NCBI GenBank assembly: GCA_947630345.1
Contig: CANRHF010000002.1
Location: 1-59,759, forward strand
Direction of reading: 5' to 3'
Origin: an uncultured Oscillospiraceae bacterium
Lineage (GTDB): Bacteria; Bacillota; Clostridia; Oscillospirales; Oscillospiraceae
DNA length: 59,759 nt
The translations under genes and the position numbers were made by a program. The notes beneath the pieces are model-generated. The model saw nothing but the letters and a program-made list of their open reading frames with translations, had not been told where the DNA came from and ran no database searches. This document shows, piece by piece, positions 51,565 to 59,759 of this stretch (within the stretch, counting starts at the first letter, position 1; every line of letters begins with the position of its first letter).

Positions 51565-54330
51565 TTACTTTTTCTTCTTGCGGTAGTAGACGCAGCCGGC
51601 GATGACACCGGCGATCACTGCCACCGCGCCCAGAATACCGGCAATCAGACCGCCGTTCATCCCGGAGCCCTGCTCCTGCTGGGGCTGGGTGGTGGGAGGC
51701 GTGGTCGGAGCCTGGGTAGGCGGCGTGGTCTGGGTGGGTTCGGGGTCGCCGCCCTCGCCCTTCACCAGGATCAGGGCGGAGATGGGCTCCACGGACACCT
51801 TCCCGCTGACCGTCTCCAGGGTCTCCTTCCCCGCCTTCTCGGCGTTGACGCACACATCCCAGTTGCCGGCGGGCAGCTGGATGTCCACCGCCTCCGGGTT
51901 GGCGTTGAAGATCAGATACAGTCCGTCGGACTCCTCGCCGCCGGCGCCGCCCTGGATCTGGAAGGCCACCACGTTGTCCGGCAGGCCCTCCACGGCGGTG
52001 ACGTTGGCCTTCACATCCTCGGCGGTGGTGAGCCGCAGGCCGGCATGGGCCTTCCGGAAGGCGATCAGGCCCTTGTAATACTCAAAGACGCTGGCATACT
52101 CCGGGTCCTCCAGGGTGGCCCACTTCAAGCTGTTCACCTCATCGGAGGCGTTGTAGCTGTTCTCGTTGAAGCTGCCGTCCTCGTTGACCTTGGTGCGGAG
52201 CATTTCCTCGCCGGCCTGTAGGAAGGGGATGCCCTGGGCCGTCATGTAGATGGCCGCCGTCAGATTGTTCATCCGAATGTAGTCGGCTCTGCTGGCGTCG
52301 GGCCGGGACAGGGCCAGCCGGTCCATCAGGGTGTTGTTGTCATGGCAGGAGGCGTAGTTGACGATCTGGGACGGGTTGGTACACCAGCTGGTGATGGCCT
52401 GGAAGCACTGGCGGATGGTCTCCGTCTGGGTGGTGGCGCCGGAGACAAAGCCGGGTTCCTGGCTGAACACGCTGCCCTTCAGGGCGTCCCGGATGGTGTC
52501 GGAGAAGAAGGCGAAGCCCGGGGTCTTCTCGGAATTGGTCTGGGTAGCCATGGCAACGCCCTGCTTGGTCACGGTGGTAGTCATGGTCCAGCCCTCGCCG
52601 TAGAAGATCACGTCGGGATGGTCCTTGTGGACCTCCTCCACGATCTGGTTGATGGTCTCGGTGTCCAGCAGGCCCACCAGGTCGAACCGGAAGCCGTCGA
52701 TGTGGTACTCATCGGCCCAATACTTCACGGACTCCACGATGTACTTGCGGACCATGCTCCGCTCGGAGGCGGTGTCGTTGCCGCAGCCGGAGCCGCTGGA
52801 ATAGTTGCCGTTGTCGTCGATCCGGGAGAAGTAGCCCGGCACGATCTTGTTGAAGCAGAAGTTGGTGGCGCTCTGCACATGGTTATAGACCACGTCCATG
52901 ATCACGCTGACGCCATTTTCATGGAGGGACTGGACCATCTGCTTCATTTCCTTCACCCGCACCTCGCCGTGGTAGGGGTCGGTGGAGTAAGAGCCCTCGG
53001 GGACGTTGTAGTTGACCGGGTCGTAGCCCCAGTTGAACTGCGGCTGATCCAGCTTGGTCTCGTCCACGGAGCCGTAGTCATAGCTGGGCAGCAGGTGGAC
53101 ATGGGTGACGCCCAGCTCCTTGATGTGATCCAGGCCGGTGGCCACGCCGCCGGGGGTCTTGGTGCCGGTCTCCGTCAGGCCCAGGAATTTGCCCACGTTG
53201 GTGATGCCGGAATTCTCGTCGGTGGACAGGTCCCGGACGTGGAGCTCATAGATAACCGCGTCGGTGTAGCCCTCCCCGGCGTGGGGGTTGGCGTCGGTGT
53301 CCCAGCCCTCCGGGTCGGTGGAATCCAGGTCGATGACCATGGCCCGCTGGCCGTTGACGCCGGTGGTCCGGGCGTAGGGGTCGCAGGCTTCCACGGTTTC
53401 CCCGCCTACGGTAACGGAATAGGTATAGTAGGTGCCATTCAGGTCGCCCTCCTTCTCCGCCACCCAGGTGCCGGCCTCGTCGGCGGTCATGGGGAGGGTC
53501 TCGATCAGGTCATTCTCTCCGTCCGTACCGCCGGTGTAGAGATTGACGGACACCGCCTGGGCCGTGGGCGCCCACACCCGGAAGGTGGTCTTTTCCTTGG
53601 TCCAGACCGCGCCGAGATCGGTTCCTTCGTAGGTGTACGCTTCCTCAAAGCCCGTGGTGGAATAGATGTTGGGCATGGTGATCTTGAACTCCGTTCCGTC
53701 GTAGATGATTTGGTAGGTCTGCTCGGTGTCCAGGGGCGCGGCCAGCGCCACGATGTAGGAACCCCGGCCGTTCTGGACCACGGACTGGATTTCCACTTCG
53801 CCGTCGGGACCCTGGATCTGGAATGCGGAAGTCAGGTCCTCGCTCTTGACGTCGGCGGTGGTGGTGACCCGAACGCTGACCTTGTCAATGTCGTATTTCG
53901 CGCCGGTCACCTGCACGCCGGTGATCACGTCGGGGCCGTTCTCCTGGGTATAGCCCTCCACGCCGGACTCCACATAGATGTGGACCGTACCCGCGACGAT
54001 CTCCCCCAGCTCGATGAACTGGTCGGCGTCCACGTCCTTGGCGCTCCAAGAGTCGCCGCCCTGGCGGACGATAAAGCCCACCTTGGTGGTCCCGGCGGAC
54101 ACCGGAATGGCGGCGACCATCTCGCCGTCCACCTCCTCAAAGGGGATGGCGGCGCCGTCCTTGCCCTCGGCCCAGGTCCACACATCCCAGCCCTCGTAGT
54201 TGCCGTCGGGCCGGTGGTAGTGGAGCATGATGGTCAGTTCCCCGGCGGCAAAGGCCATGACGGGACATACCGCCAACACCAGCACCAGGACCATCAGGGC
54301 GCACAGCGCCCGCTTCCAGGTTTTTTTCAT
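51565..54330 (-). CDS. pulA: Cell-surface type I pullulanase
   Basis: The 921-residue enzyme cleaves alpha-1,6 branches of pullulan or starch-derived dextrins outside the cell. An N-terminal secretion signal (to about residue 28) is followed by a starch-binding-like region with LTIMLHYHRPDGNYEGWDVW (CBM41-type) and an early-set domain. Then comes a GH13_14 catalytic domain with the pullulanase signature FNWGYDP, region I DVVYNH, II GFRFDLVGLLD, III GEGW and IV ASCHDNNTLMD. The C-terminus has a Pro/Thr/Gln-rich linker, one membrane span and KKKK, but no LPXTG, so it is anchored by the span. AGGAGG precedes the ATG. It is the last gene of the starch cluster. Confidence 0.93.
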   Translation of the reverse strand: MKKTWKRALCALMVLVLVLAVCPVMAFAAGELTIMLHYHRPDGNYEGWDVWTWAEGKDGAAIPFEEVDGEMVAAIPVSAGTTKVGFIVRQGGDSWSAKDVDADQFIELGEIVAGTVHIYVESGVEGYTQENGPDVITGVQVTGAKYDIDKVSVRVTTTADVKSEDLTSAFQIQGPDGEVEIQSVVQNGRGSYIVALAAPLDTEQTYQIIYDGTEFKITMPNIYSTTGFEEAYTYEGTDLGAVWTKEKTTFRVWAPTAQAVSVNLYTGGTDGENDLIETLPMTADEAGTWVAEKEGDLNGTYYTYSVTVGGETVEACDPYARTTGVNGQRAMVIDLDSTDPEGWDTDANPHAGEGYTDAVIYELHVRDLSTDENSGITNVGKFLGLTETGTKTPGGVATGLDHIKELGVTHVHLLPSYDYGSVDETKLDQPQFNWGYDPVNYNVPEGSYSTDPYHGEVRVKEMKQMVQSLHENGVSVIMDVVYNHVQSATNFCFNKIVPGYFSRIDDNGNYSSGSGCGNDTASERSMVRKYIVESVKYWADEYHIDGFRFDLVGLLDTETINQIVEEVHKDHPDVIFYGEGWTMTTTVTKQGVAMATQTNSEKTPGFAFFSDTIRDALKGSVFSQEPGFVSGATTQTETIRQCFQAITSWCTNPSQIVNYASCHDNNTLMDRLALSRPDASRADYIRMNNLTAAIYMTAQGIPFLQAGEEMLRTKVNEDGSFNENSYNASDEVNSLKWATLEDPEYASVFEYYKGLIAFRKAHAGLRLTTAEDVKANVTAVEGLPDNVVAFQIQGGAGGEESDGLYLIFNANPEAVDIQLPAGNWDVCVNAEKAGKETLETVSGKVSVEPISALILVKGEGGDPEPTQTTPPTQAPTTPPTTQPQQEQGSGMNGGLIAGILGAVAVIAGVIAGCVYYRKKKK

Positions 54331-54383
54331 GAATTTTCCTCCTCTAAATTCTTTTCACCGCATCCTTGGGCGGTAGAATACGA

Positions 54384-56729
54384 TCAATTCCGCTCCTCGA
54401 TTTGGAAGCGGACCGTGGCAGGCTCCGTCTGGGGGGCGGTCAGAGTCAGGATGGCCTCCCCAGTCCTGCCCACAGTGCGGACGTAAGCGCCGGTGCAGCC
54501 GCCCTCCAGAACGGCCACGTCCGGTCCCACCAGCTCCGCCGCGCCGGTGACCGTCAGCTTCACCGGAAGCTGGGCATAGGGGGCCACGTTGCCAAATTCG
54601 TCAAGCACCCGGATCCGCACGGCGGCGGCGTCATAGCCGCTGCCCTCCATGAGCAGGGTGCTGCTGGCTATGGCCTCCAAATGAAGCCGGGTAGACGGCC
54701 CCCGGGTCACGGAGGCGGTCACATTTCCGTCTTGCACCGCGTCGAAGCGCCAGACCGGGGTTTTGCCGCCCCAGTTGCCCACATATTTTCCGTAGAGACC
54801 ATAAAACTGGTCGAAGGTCATGTGATACCGCTCCAGGGTCCGGTCCATGGCCGCCCGTTCCTCCTCGGACATGCCCTCAAAGCCATGTTCCCCGGCAGTA
54901 AGAAGGACCCGACGAATATCGTTGGCCTTCTCCGGGTCGAAGCCCTCGATGGTCTCCAGCTGGGCGCCCACGGTGTCGTCGATGCGGATGGGGCCGTGGG
55001 CCAGGGCCTTGTAGCCCTTGGGGCGGAAGGCCGCCACAAATTTCCCGTTTTTGTAGAGCCGGACCTCCTGGGCGTTGGTAAAGGCGTAGACCTGGTCCAC
55101 CCGGCCCTGGGAATAGTCGCCAATGTCCATGCAGGAGCCCACCTCCAGCACCGGCCGCTCCTCCCCCTGGGAGGCGTAGACGGCGGCGGCGGGCTTGGGG
55201 TTGCGGAAGGCGTCCAGCACCCCGTGGTAGCAAACCCGGTCCCCGGAACCGAAGTCCTGATGGGTGGGGTAGTCGAACATACACCAGGCCAGCAGCCCGG
55301 CGTGCTCCCCGTCGGCCATGGCGTCGTCCAGGACCCGGGCATGGCGCAGGGCGTGGTCCTGCCGCTTCTGCCAAGGGTCGAAGGATTTGGTGGGGAACAT
55401 ATGGCCGTTGCACTCGGTGATGAAGAAGGGCTTTTCCATCTCCTCCGTCACTTCCCGCTTGGGCCGGACCCCGGGGTTGTTCCCCACATGGGAAAAGTCG
55501 TTGTAGGCGTACACATCCTCCAGCAGGTGACTGTGCAGGATGTAGCGGACGCCGGAGGTCTGGCGGCTGGGGTCCAGGGCGTGGGCCAGGTCGTTGGTGC
55601 GGCGGTAGAGGGAATCGTTGTCCTGGCTCTCGTTGATCCGCACCCCCCAGAGAATAACGCTGGGGTGGTTGCGGTACTGCATTACCATTTCCCGGACGTT
55701 CTCCACCGCCTGGTCCTGCCAGGCGTCGTCTCCAATGTGCTGCCAGCCGGGGATCTCGGTAAACACCAGCAGCCCCAGGCGGTCGCACTCGTCGATAAAG
55801 TGAGGACTCTGGGGATAGTGGCTGGTGCGGACGGCGGTGCAACACAGCTCTTTCTTCAAAATGCGGGCGTCCTCCCGCTGAAGCCGCTCCGGCGCGGCGT
55901 AGCCCATATAGGGGTAGGCCTGGTGCCGGTTTAAGCCCCGGAGGAAGACTTTTTCCCCGTTCAGGTAGAACCCGTCGACCTGGAAGCGGGCGGTGCGGAA
56001 GCCGAAGGTGGTCCGCTGCTCGTCTCCATCTTCCCCGTTTTCCAGCAGGACAGCCCTGCAGGTGTAGAGATTGGGCGTTCGCAAATTCCAGGGCAGTGCG
56101 TCAGGAACCTCCAATTCCAGCGCCCCCGCGCCGGGGGCCGCCGTCCCGGCGGCGGAAAGGCTACCGTCAGGGGCGTAAAGCTCCACCCGGACAGGATGTT
56201 CCGGCCCGGCCGTCCAGGAAACATGGGCATGGGTCCGGTCGGGGGTGTAGACGAACAGATCCGTCAGCATTTCCCGGGGCCGGATATCCAGCCAGGCGTC
56301 CCGGTACAGCCCGCCGTAGGTCAGGTAGTCGATGAGAAAGCCGAAAGGCGGGATGGACGGGTTTTCGGTGGAATCCAGCTTCACCGCCACCAGGTTTTCT
56401 TCTCCCAGCCGGACCGCTTGGGTGATCTCCACCCGGAAGGCGGTATAGCCGCACCGGTGGGTAGCCAGCTCCCGGCCGTTGATAAACACCGTGGCGATAT
56501 GGGCGGCGCCGTCGAACTGGAGGAACAGCCGCTTTCCCGCCGCTTCCTTGGGAATGGAGAGGCGGCGGCGGTAGCCGCTGACGGTCTCGTAATCCTCCCG
56601 GGCGGCATAGTGTTGGGGCGCCTCCCGGACGGTGTGGGGCAGGCGAACCGGTTCCCCCGCGCCCCGGCCAAGCTCATAGCCTTCGGCCCAGGAATAGACA
56701 AATTCCCAGTCGTTGTTTATTCGGATCAT
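54384..56729 (-). CDS. Glycoside hydrolase family 2 protein (beta-galactosidase-like)
   Basis: The 781-residue protein lacks a signal peptide and is probably cytoplasmic. It has the GH2 order: sugar-binding jelly roll (LFLQFDGAAHIATVFINGRE near residue 85), immunoglobulin-like domain, then a TIM barrel with WGVRINESQDN (acid/base glutamate after Asn) and FFITECNGH (nucleophile glutamate), followed by extra beta domains. Substrates of family 2 include beta-galactosides, beta-mannosides and beta-glucuronides; beta-galactosidase is likeliest but unproven. Its place between two GH13 genes is unusual for a pure starch system. GAGGAG precedes the ATG; 53 bases separate it from the pullulanase gene. 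Confidence 0.88.
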   Translation of the reverse strand: MIRINNDWEFVYSWAEGYELGRGAGEPVRLPHTVREAPQHYAAREDYETVSGYRRRLSIPKEAAGKRLFLQFDGAAHIATVFINGRELATHRCGYTAFRVEITQAVRLGEENLVAVKLDSTENPSIPPFGFLIDYLTYGGLYRDAWLDIRPREMLTDLFVYTPDRTHAHVSWTAGPEHPVRVELYAPDGSLSAAGTAAPGAGALELEVPDALPWNLRTPNLYTCRAVLLENGEDGDEQRTTFGFRTARFQVDGFYLNGEKVFLRGLNRHQAYPYMGYAAPERLQREDARILKKELCCTAVRTSHYPQSPHFIDECDRLGLLVFTEIPGWQHIGDDAWQDQAVENVREMVMQYRNHPSVILWGVRINESQDNDSLYRRTNDLAHALDPSRQTSGVRYILHSHLLEDVYAYNDFSHVGNNPGVRPKREVTEEMEKPFFITECNGHMFPTKSFDPWQKRQDHALRHARVLDDAMADGEHAGLLAWCMFDYPTHQDFGSGDRVCYHGVLDAFRNPKPAAAVYASQGEERPVLEVGSCMDIGDYSQGRVDQVYAFTNAQEVRLYKNGKFVAAFRPKGYKALAHGPIRIDDTVGAQLETIEGFDPEKANDIRRVLLTAGEHGFEGMSEEERAAMDRTLERYHMTFDQFYGLYGKYVGNWGGKTPVWRFDAVQDGNVTASVTRGPSTRLHLEAIASSTLLMEGSGYDAAAVRIRVLDEFGNVAPYAQLPVKLTVTGAAELVGPDVAVLEGGCTGAYVRTVGRTGEAILTLTAPQTEPATVRFQIEERN

Positions 56730-56753
56730 GACGGTCTCCTCAGATTTTTAAAA

Positions 56754-58469
56754 TTAGGCAAGCCCGATCACCACGCTGGTCTGGCCGTCCAGGGTCAGCG
56801 TGGTCTGGTCCAAGGTGGCGTCGCCTACGCCGATGACGGCATTCAGCTGGGTGATCTCCAGGCCCGTAATGTCGGCCAGCTCTATGGTGATGGGGTCCGT
56901 GGTGGTGTTGTGCAGCACCATGACCATGGTCCCGTCATAGCTGGCGGTGAAGCCGCCCAGCTTGGTACCCTCCAGCTCCAGCGCCACAAAGTCCCCCCGG
57001 CAGATGGCGGGGTTGGCCTTGCGGATCATGATGAGCTTTTTATAGTAGTTGTACAGGCTGTCCCCGTTGCCCAGCTGCTCCGCGGCGGTGAAGTCCACCC
57101 GGGCGGAGGAGTAGGTGCTGCCCTCCGGGTCGGCGATGGTGTCCCCGTCGCCCCACTCCATTTTCAGGCGGCGGTTGGCGTCGGTATTCGCGCCGCCCCG
57201 GGAGCCCCGCAGGCCGATCTCCTCCCCGTAGTACAGGAAGGGAGAGCCGGGGGCCAGAAGGTACAGATTCGCCGCCACCTTCATCTGCCCGCTGGCCTCC
57301 GTCAGGAATCCGGCGGCCCGATCGGTGTCGTGGTTAGCGATGAACGGCACGATCATGGCGTCCTCATTTAGAGCGTGGATGGAATCCAGGTAGGACTGGA
57401 GATAGCCCATGTACTTGTTCACGTCCCCAGCCTTGGCGGTGGTGGCGATCAGGCCGGAGGACTGGGAGATGGTGAAGTTGAAGCAGTTCAGAGCCGGGAA
57501 GTACCGCTCCGTGACCCCGTCGCTGTCCCAAACCTCCGCCACGGTGTAGATATCGGGCTTGATGGCCCGGAGCTCGTCCATGTACCACTTCCAGAATTCA
57601 CCGCTCTGGACGTCGTCGCCAAAGTAAATGTACTTGGCGGCGTCGAAGCGGAAGCCGTCCACCCCCAGGTCCAGGTAGTATTTCGCCACATCCAGCACCG
57701 CCTGGCGGACGGCCTCATTGTCGTAATTCAGCTCCGGCATTTGGCTGGAGAAGTTGCCCTCGTAGGTATCGTCGCAGCCGGGGATCTTATAGAAGGTCCG
57801 GCCGGCGGGGGCGGGCTCCCCGGCAGGGCAGTAGGTGTAAAAATCGTAATAGGGGTCCTCCGTGTCGCCGTTGCGGTGGGCGGCGACAAAGGAATTGAAC
57901 CAGGGGTTATTGAAGCCGGTGTGGTTGATCACCAGGTCCAAGATCACCTTCACGTTCCGCTGATGGCACAGCTCCAGCAGCTCCTTCAGGTCCTCCTCGG
58001 TGCCGAAGGCCGGGTCGATGGTGTAATAATCGTCCACATCGTACTTGTGATAGCTGGCGGACTTGAAAATGGGGGACAGCCACAGTCCCTCCACCCCCAG
58101 GCTCAGGCCGGAGGCGTCGTCGCCGTCGTTCAGGTAGTCCATCCGGTTGATGATGCCCCGCAGGTCGCCAACCCCGTCGCCGTTGGAGTCGGAGAAGGAG
58201 CCTACGAAGATCTCATAGAACACCCGGTAGTTGTCCTGGGTGGCCACGGCGGCCTGGCAGGCCGGGTCGTCCACAATGGCCTCGCCCCGGTCGCTGAGCT
58301 GGTATTTCCCGCTGGGGTCCTGGGGCGTTTGGGGGCCGGTACTGTCTCCAGTGGGAGCGGCCTGGGTGGTGGGTGCGGCGGTGGACTGGGTCTGAGTTGG
58401 GGGCGTGACCGCGCATCCGGCAAGCAGCAGCACCAGCGCCAGAAGGATCGCCAGCAAGCGTTTCATCAT
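56754..58469 (-). CDS. GH13 alpha-amylase-family lipoprotein
   Basis: The 571-residue secreted enzyme has a lipoprotein signal (RLLAILLALVLLLAGC) and a Thr/Pro/Gln-rich tether, so it sits on the outer membrane face. GH13 motifs are complete: region I LDLVINH, II GFRFDAAKYIYF with the nucleophile Asp, III EVWDSD with the acid Glu, and IV FIANHDTDR. An all-beta C-domain ends at about residue 570. It probably degrades maltodextrins before import. The ATG at 58469 follows GGAGG by five bases; the next ATG, one codon later, is equally possible. A terminator-like hairpin lies upstream, so expression may be set separately from the ATPase gene. Confidence 0.92.
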   Translation of the reverse strand: MMKRLLAILLALVLLLAGCAVTPPTQTQSTAAPTTQAAPTGDSTGPQTPQDPSGKYQLSDRGEAIVDDPACQAAVATQDNYRVFYEIFVGSFSDSNGDGVGDLRGIINRMDYLNDGDDASGLSLGVEGLWLSPIFKSASYHKYDVDDYYTIDPAFGTEEDLKELLELCHQRNVKVILDLVINHTGFNNPWFNSFVAAHRNGDTEDPYYDFYTYCPAGEPAPAGRTFYKIPGCDDTYEGNFSSQMPELNYDNEAVRQAVLDVAKYYLDLGVDGFRFDAAKYIYFGDDVQSGEFWKWYMDELRAIKPDIYTVAEVWDSDGVTERYFPALNCFNFTISQSSGLIATTAKAGDVNKYMGYLQSYLDSIHALNEDAMIVPFIANHDTDRAAGFLTEASGQMKVAANLYLLAPGSPFLYYGEEIGLRGSRGGANTDANRRLKMEWGDGDTIADPEGSTYSSARVDFTAAEQLGNGDSLYNYYKKLIMIRKANPAICRGDFVALELEGTKLGGFTASYDGTMVMVLHNTTTDPITIELADITGLEITQLNAVIGVGDATLDQTTLTLDGQTSVVIGLA

Positions 58470-58495
58470 GGGAACCTCCATTCCGTAAATGCAAA

Positions 58496-58521
58496 GGCTG
58501 TGACCGTGAACGGTCACAGCC
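58496..58521 (-). terminator. Terminator-like hairpin in front of the GH13 lipoprotein gene
   Basis: GGCTGTGACCG and CGGTCACAGCC form a perfect 11-bp stem with a TGAA loop (plus-strand orientation), followed on the minus strand by TTTGCATTT. A smaller hairpin (GCTTCGCC/GGCGAAGC, 58537-58554) lies just upstream. Together they form a possible terminator or processing site after the ATPase gene. Confidence 0.55.
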
Positions 58522-58536
58522 CAAGCCGCATATCGC

Positions 58537-58554
58537 GCTTCGCCGAGGCGAAGC
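58537..58554 (-). repeat. Second inverted repeat after the ATPase gene
   Basis: GCTTCGCC and GGCGAAGC flank a two-base centre. It is the upstream member of a tandem hairpin pair with 58496-58521, and could block 3' exonucleases or act in attenuation. Confidence 0.4.
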
Positions 58555-58582
58555 AGATTCTATTGGATGTTGCCGGGGTGAA

Positions 58583-59704
58583 TTACACCAGCAGATTGTC
58601 CTCCGTGGTGGGATCGAAGAAGTGCATGGCCTTGCCCTCGAAGGAGATGTGCATCTCGTGGCCGCTGACCAGGGCGTTCCGCTCGGAATTATCCAGATCC
58701 AGGGTGGGGATCCGGACGATGAGCCGGGTGCCGTCGTTGGTGTCCACATGCAGGTGCAGCTCGGAGCCCATCATTTCGTTGACCACCAGCTTGCAGGGGA
58801 TGGCCGTCTCGCCGGGATGGGCCAGATGGATATGCTCCGGACGGACGCCCAGGAGGATCTCGCCGGGCTTGGCGTTCTTCTTCGCCAGCATCCAGCCCTT
58901 CTCGCCCTCCACCGGCAGCTTGGCGCCGAAGGGGGTGACGTAGTACTTGCCGTTCTCCAGCAGAAGGTTGGTCTTGATGATGTTCATCTTGGGCGCGCCG
59001 ATAAACTCGGCCACGAACAGGTTCTTGGGCATCTCGAAGACCCCGGCGGGGGTGCCGACCTGCTTGATGTAGCCGTCCTTCATGATAACGATCCGGTCGC
59101 CCAGGGTCATGGCCTCGGTCTGGTCATGGGTGACGTAGATGAAGGTGGTGTTCAGCTTCTGCCGCAGGAGGATGATCTCAGCACGCATCTGGTTGCGGAG
59201 CTTGGCGTCCAGGTTGGAAAGGGGCTCATCCATCAGGAACACCTTGGAATCCCGCACCATGGCCCGGCCGATGGCAACCCGCTGCCGCTGGCCGCCGGAC
59301 AGGGCCCGGGGCTTACGCATCAGGTACTCGGTGATGCCCAGGATCTGGGCGGCGTTGGTGACCTTTTCATAGATCACGTCTTCCTTCATCTTCTGCAGCC
59401 GCAGAGAGAAGGCGATGTTGTCATAGACGGACATATGGGGGTAGAGGGCGTAGTTCTGGAACACCATGGCGATGCCCCGGTCCTTGGGCTGGAGGTCGTT
59501 GACCACTTCGCCGTCGATCTCCACGGTGCCCTCGCTGATGTCCTCCAGGCCGGCGATCATCCGAAGGGTGGTGGACTTGCCGCAGCCGGAGGGGCCTACG
59601 AAGACCACGAACTCCTTGTCCTTGATCTCCAGGTTGAAATCGTGGACGGCCACGACCTTGTTGTCATATACTTTTTTGACATTGGTTAATTTCACACTTG
59701 CCAT
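58583..59704 (-). CDS. msmK: Carbohydrate ABC transporter ATPase (MsmK/UgpC-type)
   Basis: The 373-residue ATPase energises import of maltodextrin-like or other oligosaccharides. It has Walker A GPSGCGKSTTLRMIAGLE at residue 38, Q-loop VFQNYALYPHM, signature LSGGQRQRVAIGRAMVR, Walker B VFLMDEPLSNLDAKLR and H-loop YVTHDQTEAMT. A C-terminal TOBE regulatory domain contains LLGVRPEHIHL. This family is often shared between several sugar importers. The stop of a MalG-like permease lies 22 bases upstream, in line with a complete importer beyond the edge. AAGGAG precedes the ATG. Confidence 0.95.
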   Translation of the reverse strand: MASVKLTNVKKVYDNKVVAVHDFNLEIKDKEFVVFVGPSGCGKSTTLRMIAGLEDISEGTVEIDGEVVNDLQPKDRGIAMVFQNYALYPHMSVYDNIAFSLRLQKMKEDVIYEKVTNAAQILGITEYLMRKPRALSGGQRQRVAIGRAMVRDSKVFLMDEPLSNLDAKLRNQMRAEIILLRQKLNTTFIYVTHDQTEAMTLGDRIVIMKDGYIKQVGTPAGVFEMPKNLFVAEFIGAPKMNIIKTNLLLENGKYYVTPFGAKLPVEGEKGWMLAKKNAKPGEILLGVRPEHIHLAHPGETAIPCKLVVNEMMGSELHLHVDTNDGTRLIVRIPTLDLDNSERNALVSGHEMHISFEGKAMHFFDPTTEDNLLV

Positions 59705-59725
59705 TATCCCTGATCTCCTTTCTAA

Positions 59726-59759
59726 TTAGCCCTTCACGGCGCCGCCGGTAACGCCCTCG
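59726..59759 (-). CDS. C-terminal end of a MalG-family sugar ABC permease (partial)
   Basis: The last ten codons before the TAA at 59726-59728 read EGVTGGAVKG, the usual C-terminal tail of MalG/MsmG-type permeases. The rest lies beyond the window. Its place before the MsmK-type ATPase gene supports a sugar importer. Confidence 0.7.
   Translation of the reverse strand, partial: EGVTGGAVKG

Noticed and set aside
52342..54486. A 714-codon plus-strand open frame opposite the pullulanase gene
   Set aside because: The opposite strand has a full GH13 enzyme with signal peptide and ribosome site; the plus-strand frame has a Val/Gly/His-rich, unnatural composition.
1..59759. CRISPR arrays, tRNA or rRNA genes, intact insertion sequences
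   Set aside because: No regularly spaced repeats, cloverleaf-like segments or transposase motifs were seen on either strand.

Overview
The window looks like chromosomal DNA of a Gram-positive, gut-type Clostridia bacterium (Oscillospirales-like is my best guess, inferred and not proven). The reasons are strong AGGAGG-type ribosome sites, lipoprotein signal peptides, a UDP-galactofuranose gene, MsmK-type sugar import and no outer-membrane genes. No tRNA, rRNA, CRISPR array or intact insertion sequence is visible.

Region A (about 0.1-36.9 kb, all minus strand) is one very long surface-polysaccharide operon. It starts at a perfect consensus promoter (TTGACA, 17 bp, TATAAT) at 36934-36962 and runs leftward through about 30 tightly packed genes. 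In order of transcription these are: initiating sugar-phosphate transferase; WbuB-like transferase; CapE/CapF/CapG (UDP-L-FucNAc); a glycosyltransferase, Wzx flippase, Wzy-like polymerase and two more glycosyltransferases; RfbF/RfbG/RfbH (CDP-4-keto-3,6-dideoxyglucose); an HMGL-type aldolase, a YerE-like thiamine-diphosphate (ThDP) enzyme and a HAD phosphatase; the stump of a second ThDP enzyme; a GT87-like membrane transferase, a sugar reductase/epimerase, a DPM1-like GT2 and a second GT-C enzyme; a second flippase and a GT8; NDP-hexose 2,3-dehydratase with a Gfo/Idh partner; a short-chain reductase, RfbC, two tandem epimerases, Glf, RfbA and RfbB. The repeat unit is therefore predicted to contain L-FucNAc, galactofuranose, a dTDP-2,6-dideoxy-L-hexose and, most unusually, a branched-chain sugar made from a CDP-3,6-dideoxy-ketosugar. 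Base composition varies from gene to gene, two G9 tracts sit at gene ends, and a gene remnant is present. All three point to a locus assembled and reshuffled by transfer.

Region B (37.2-44.6 kb) is housekeeping and more G+C-rich: sbcD-sbcC on the plus strand from its own promoter, convergent with a short class II UvrA-like ATPase, followed by a PrsW-type membrane protease. Both minus-strand genes have readable promoters.

Region C (44.7-51.4 kb, minus strand) is a signalling and export unit: response regulator, histidine kinase, lipoprotein, ABC ATPase, large ABC permease. The regulator gene and the lipoprotein gene each carry the same direct-repeat operator (GTTAGA, 5 bp, GTTAGA) exactly 7 bp upstream of a similar -10 box. 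This predicts autoregulation plus control of the transporter.

Region D (51.5-59.8 kb, minus strand) is alpha-glucan utilisation: the tail of a MalG-like permease, MsmK-type ATPase, GH13 lipoprotein, GH2 beta-galactosidase and a cell-anchored type I pullulanase. Terminator-like hairpins separate several of these genes.
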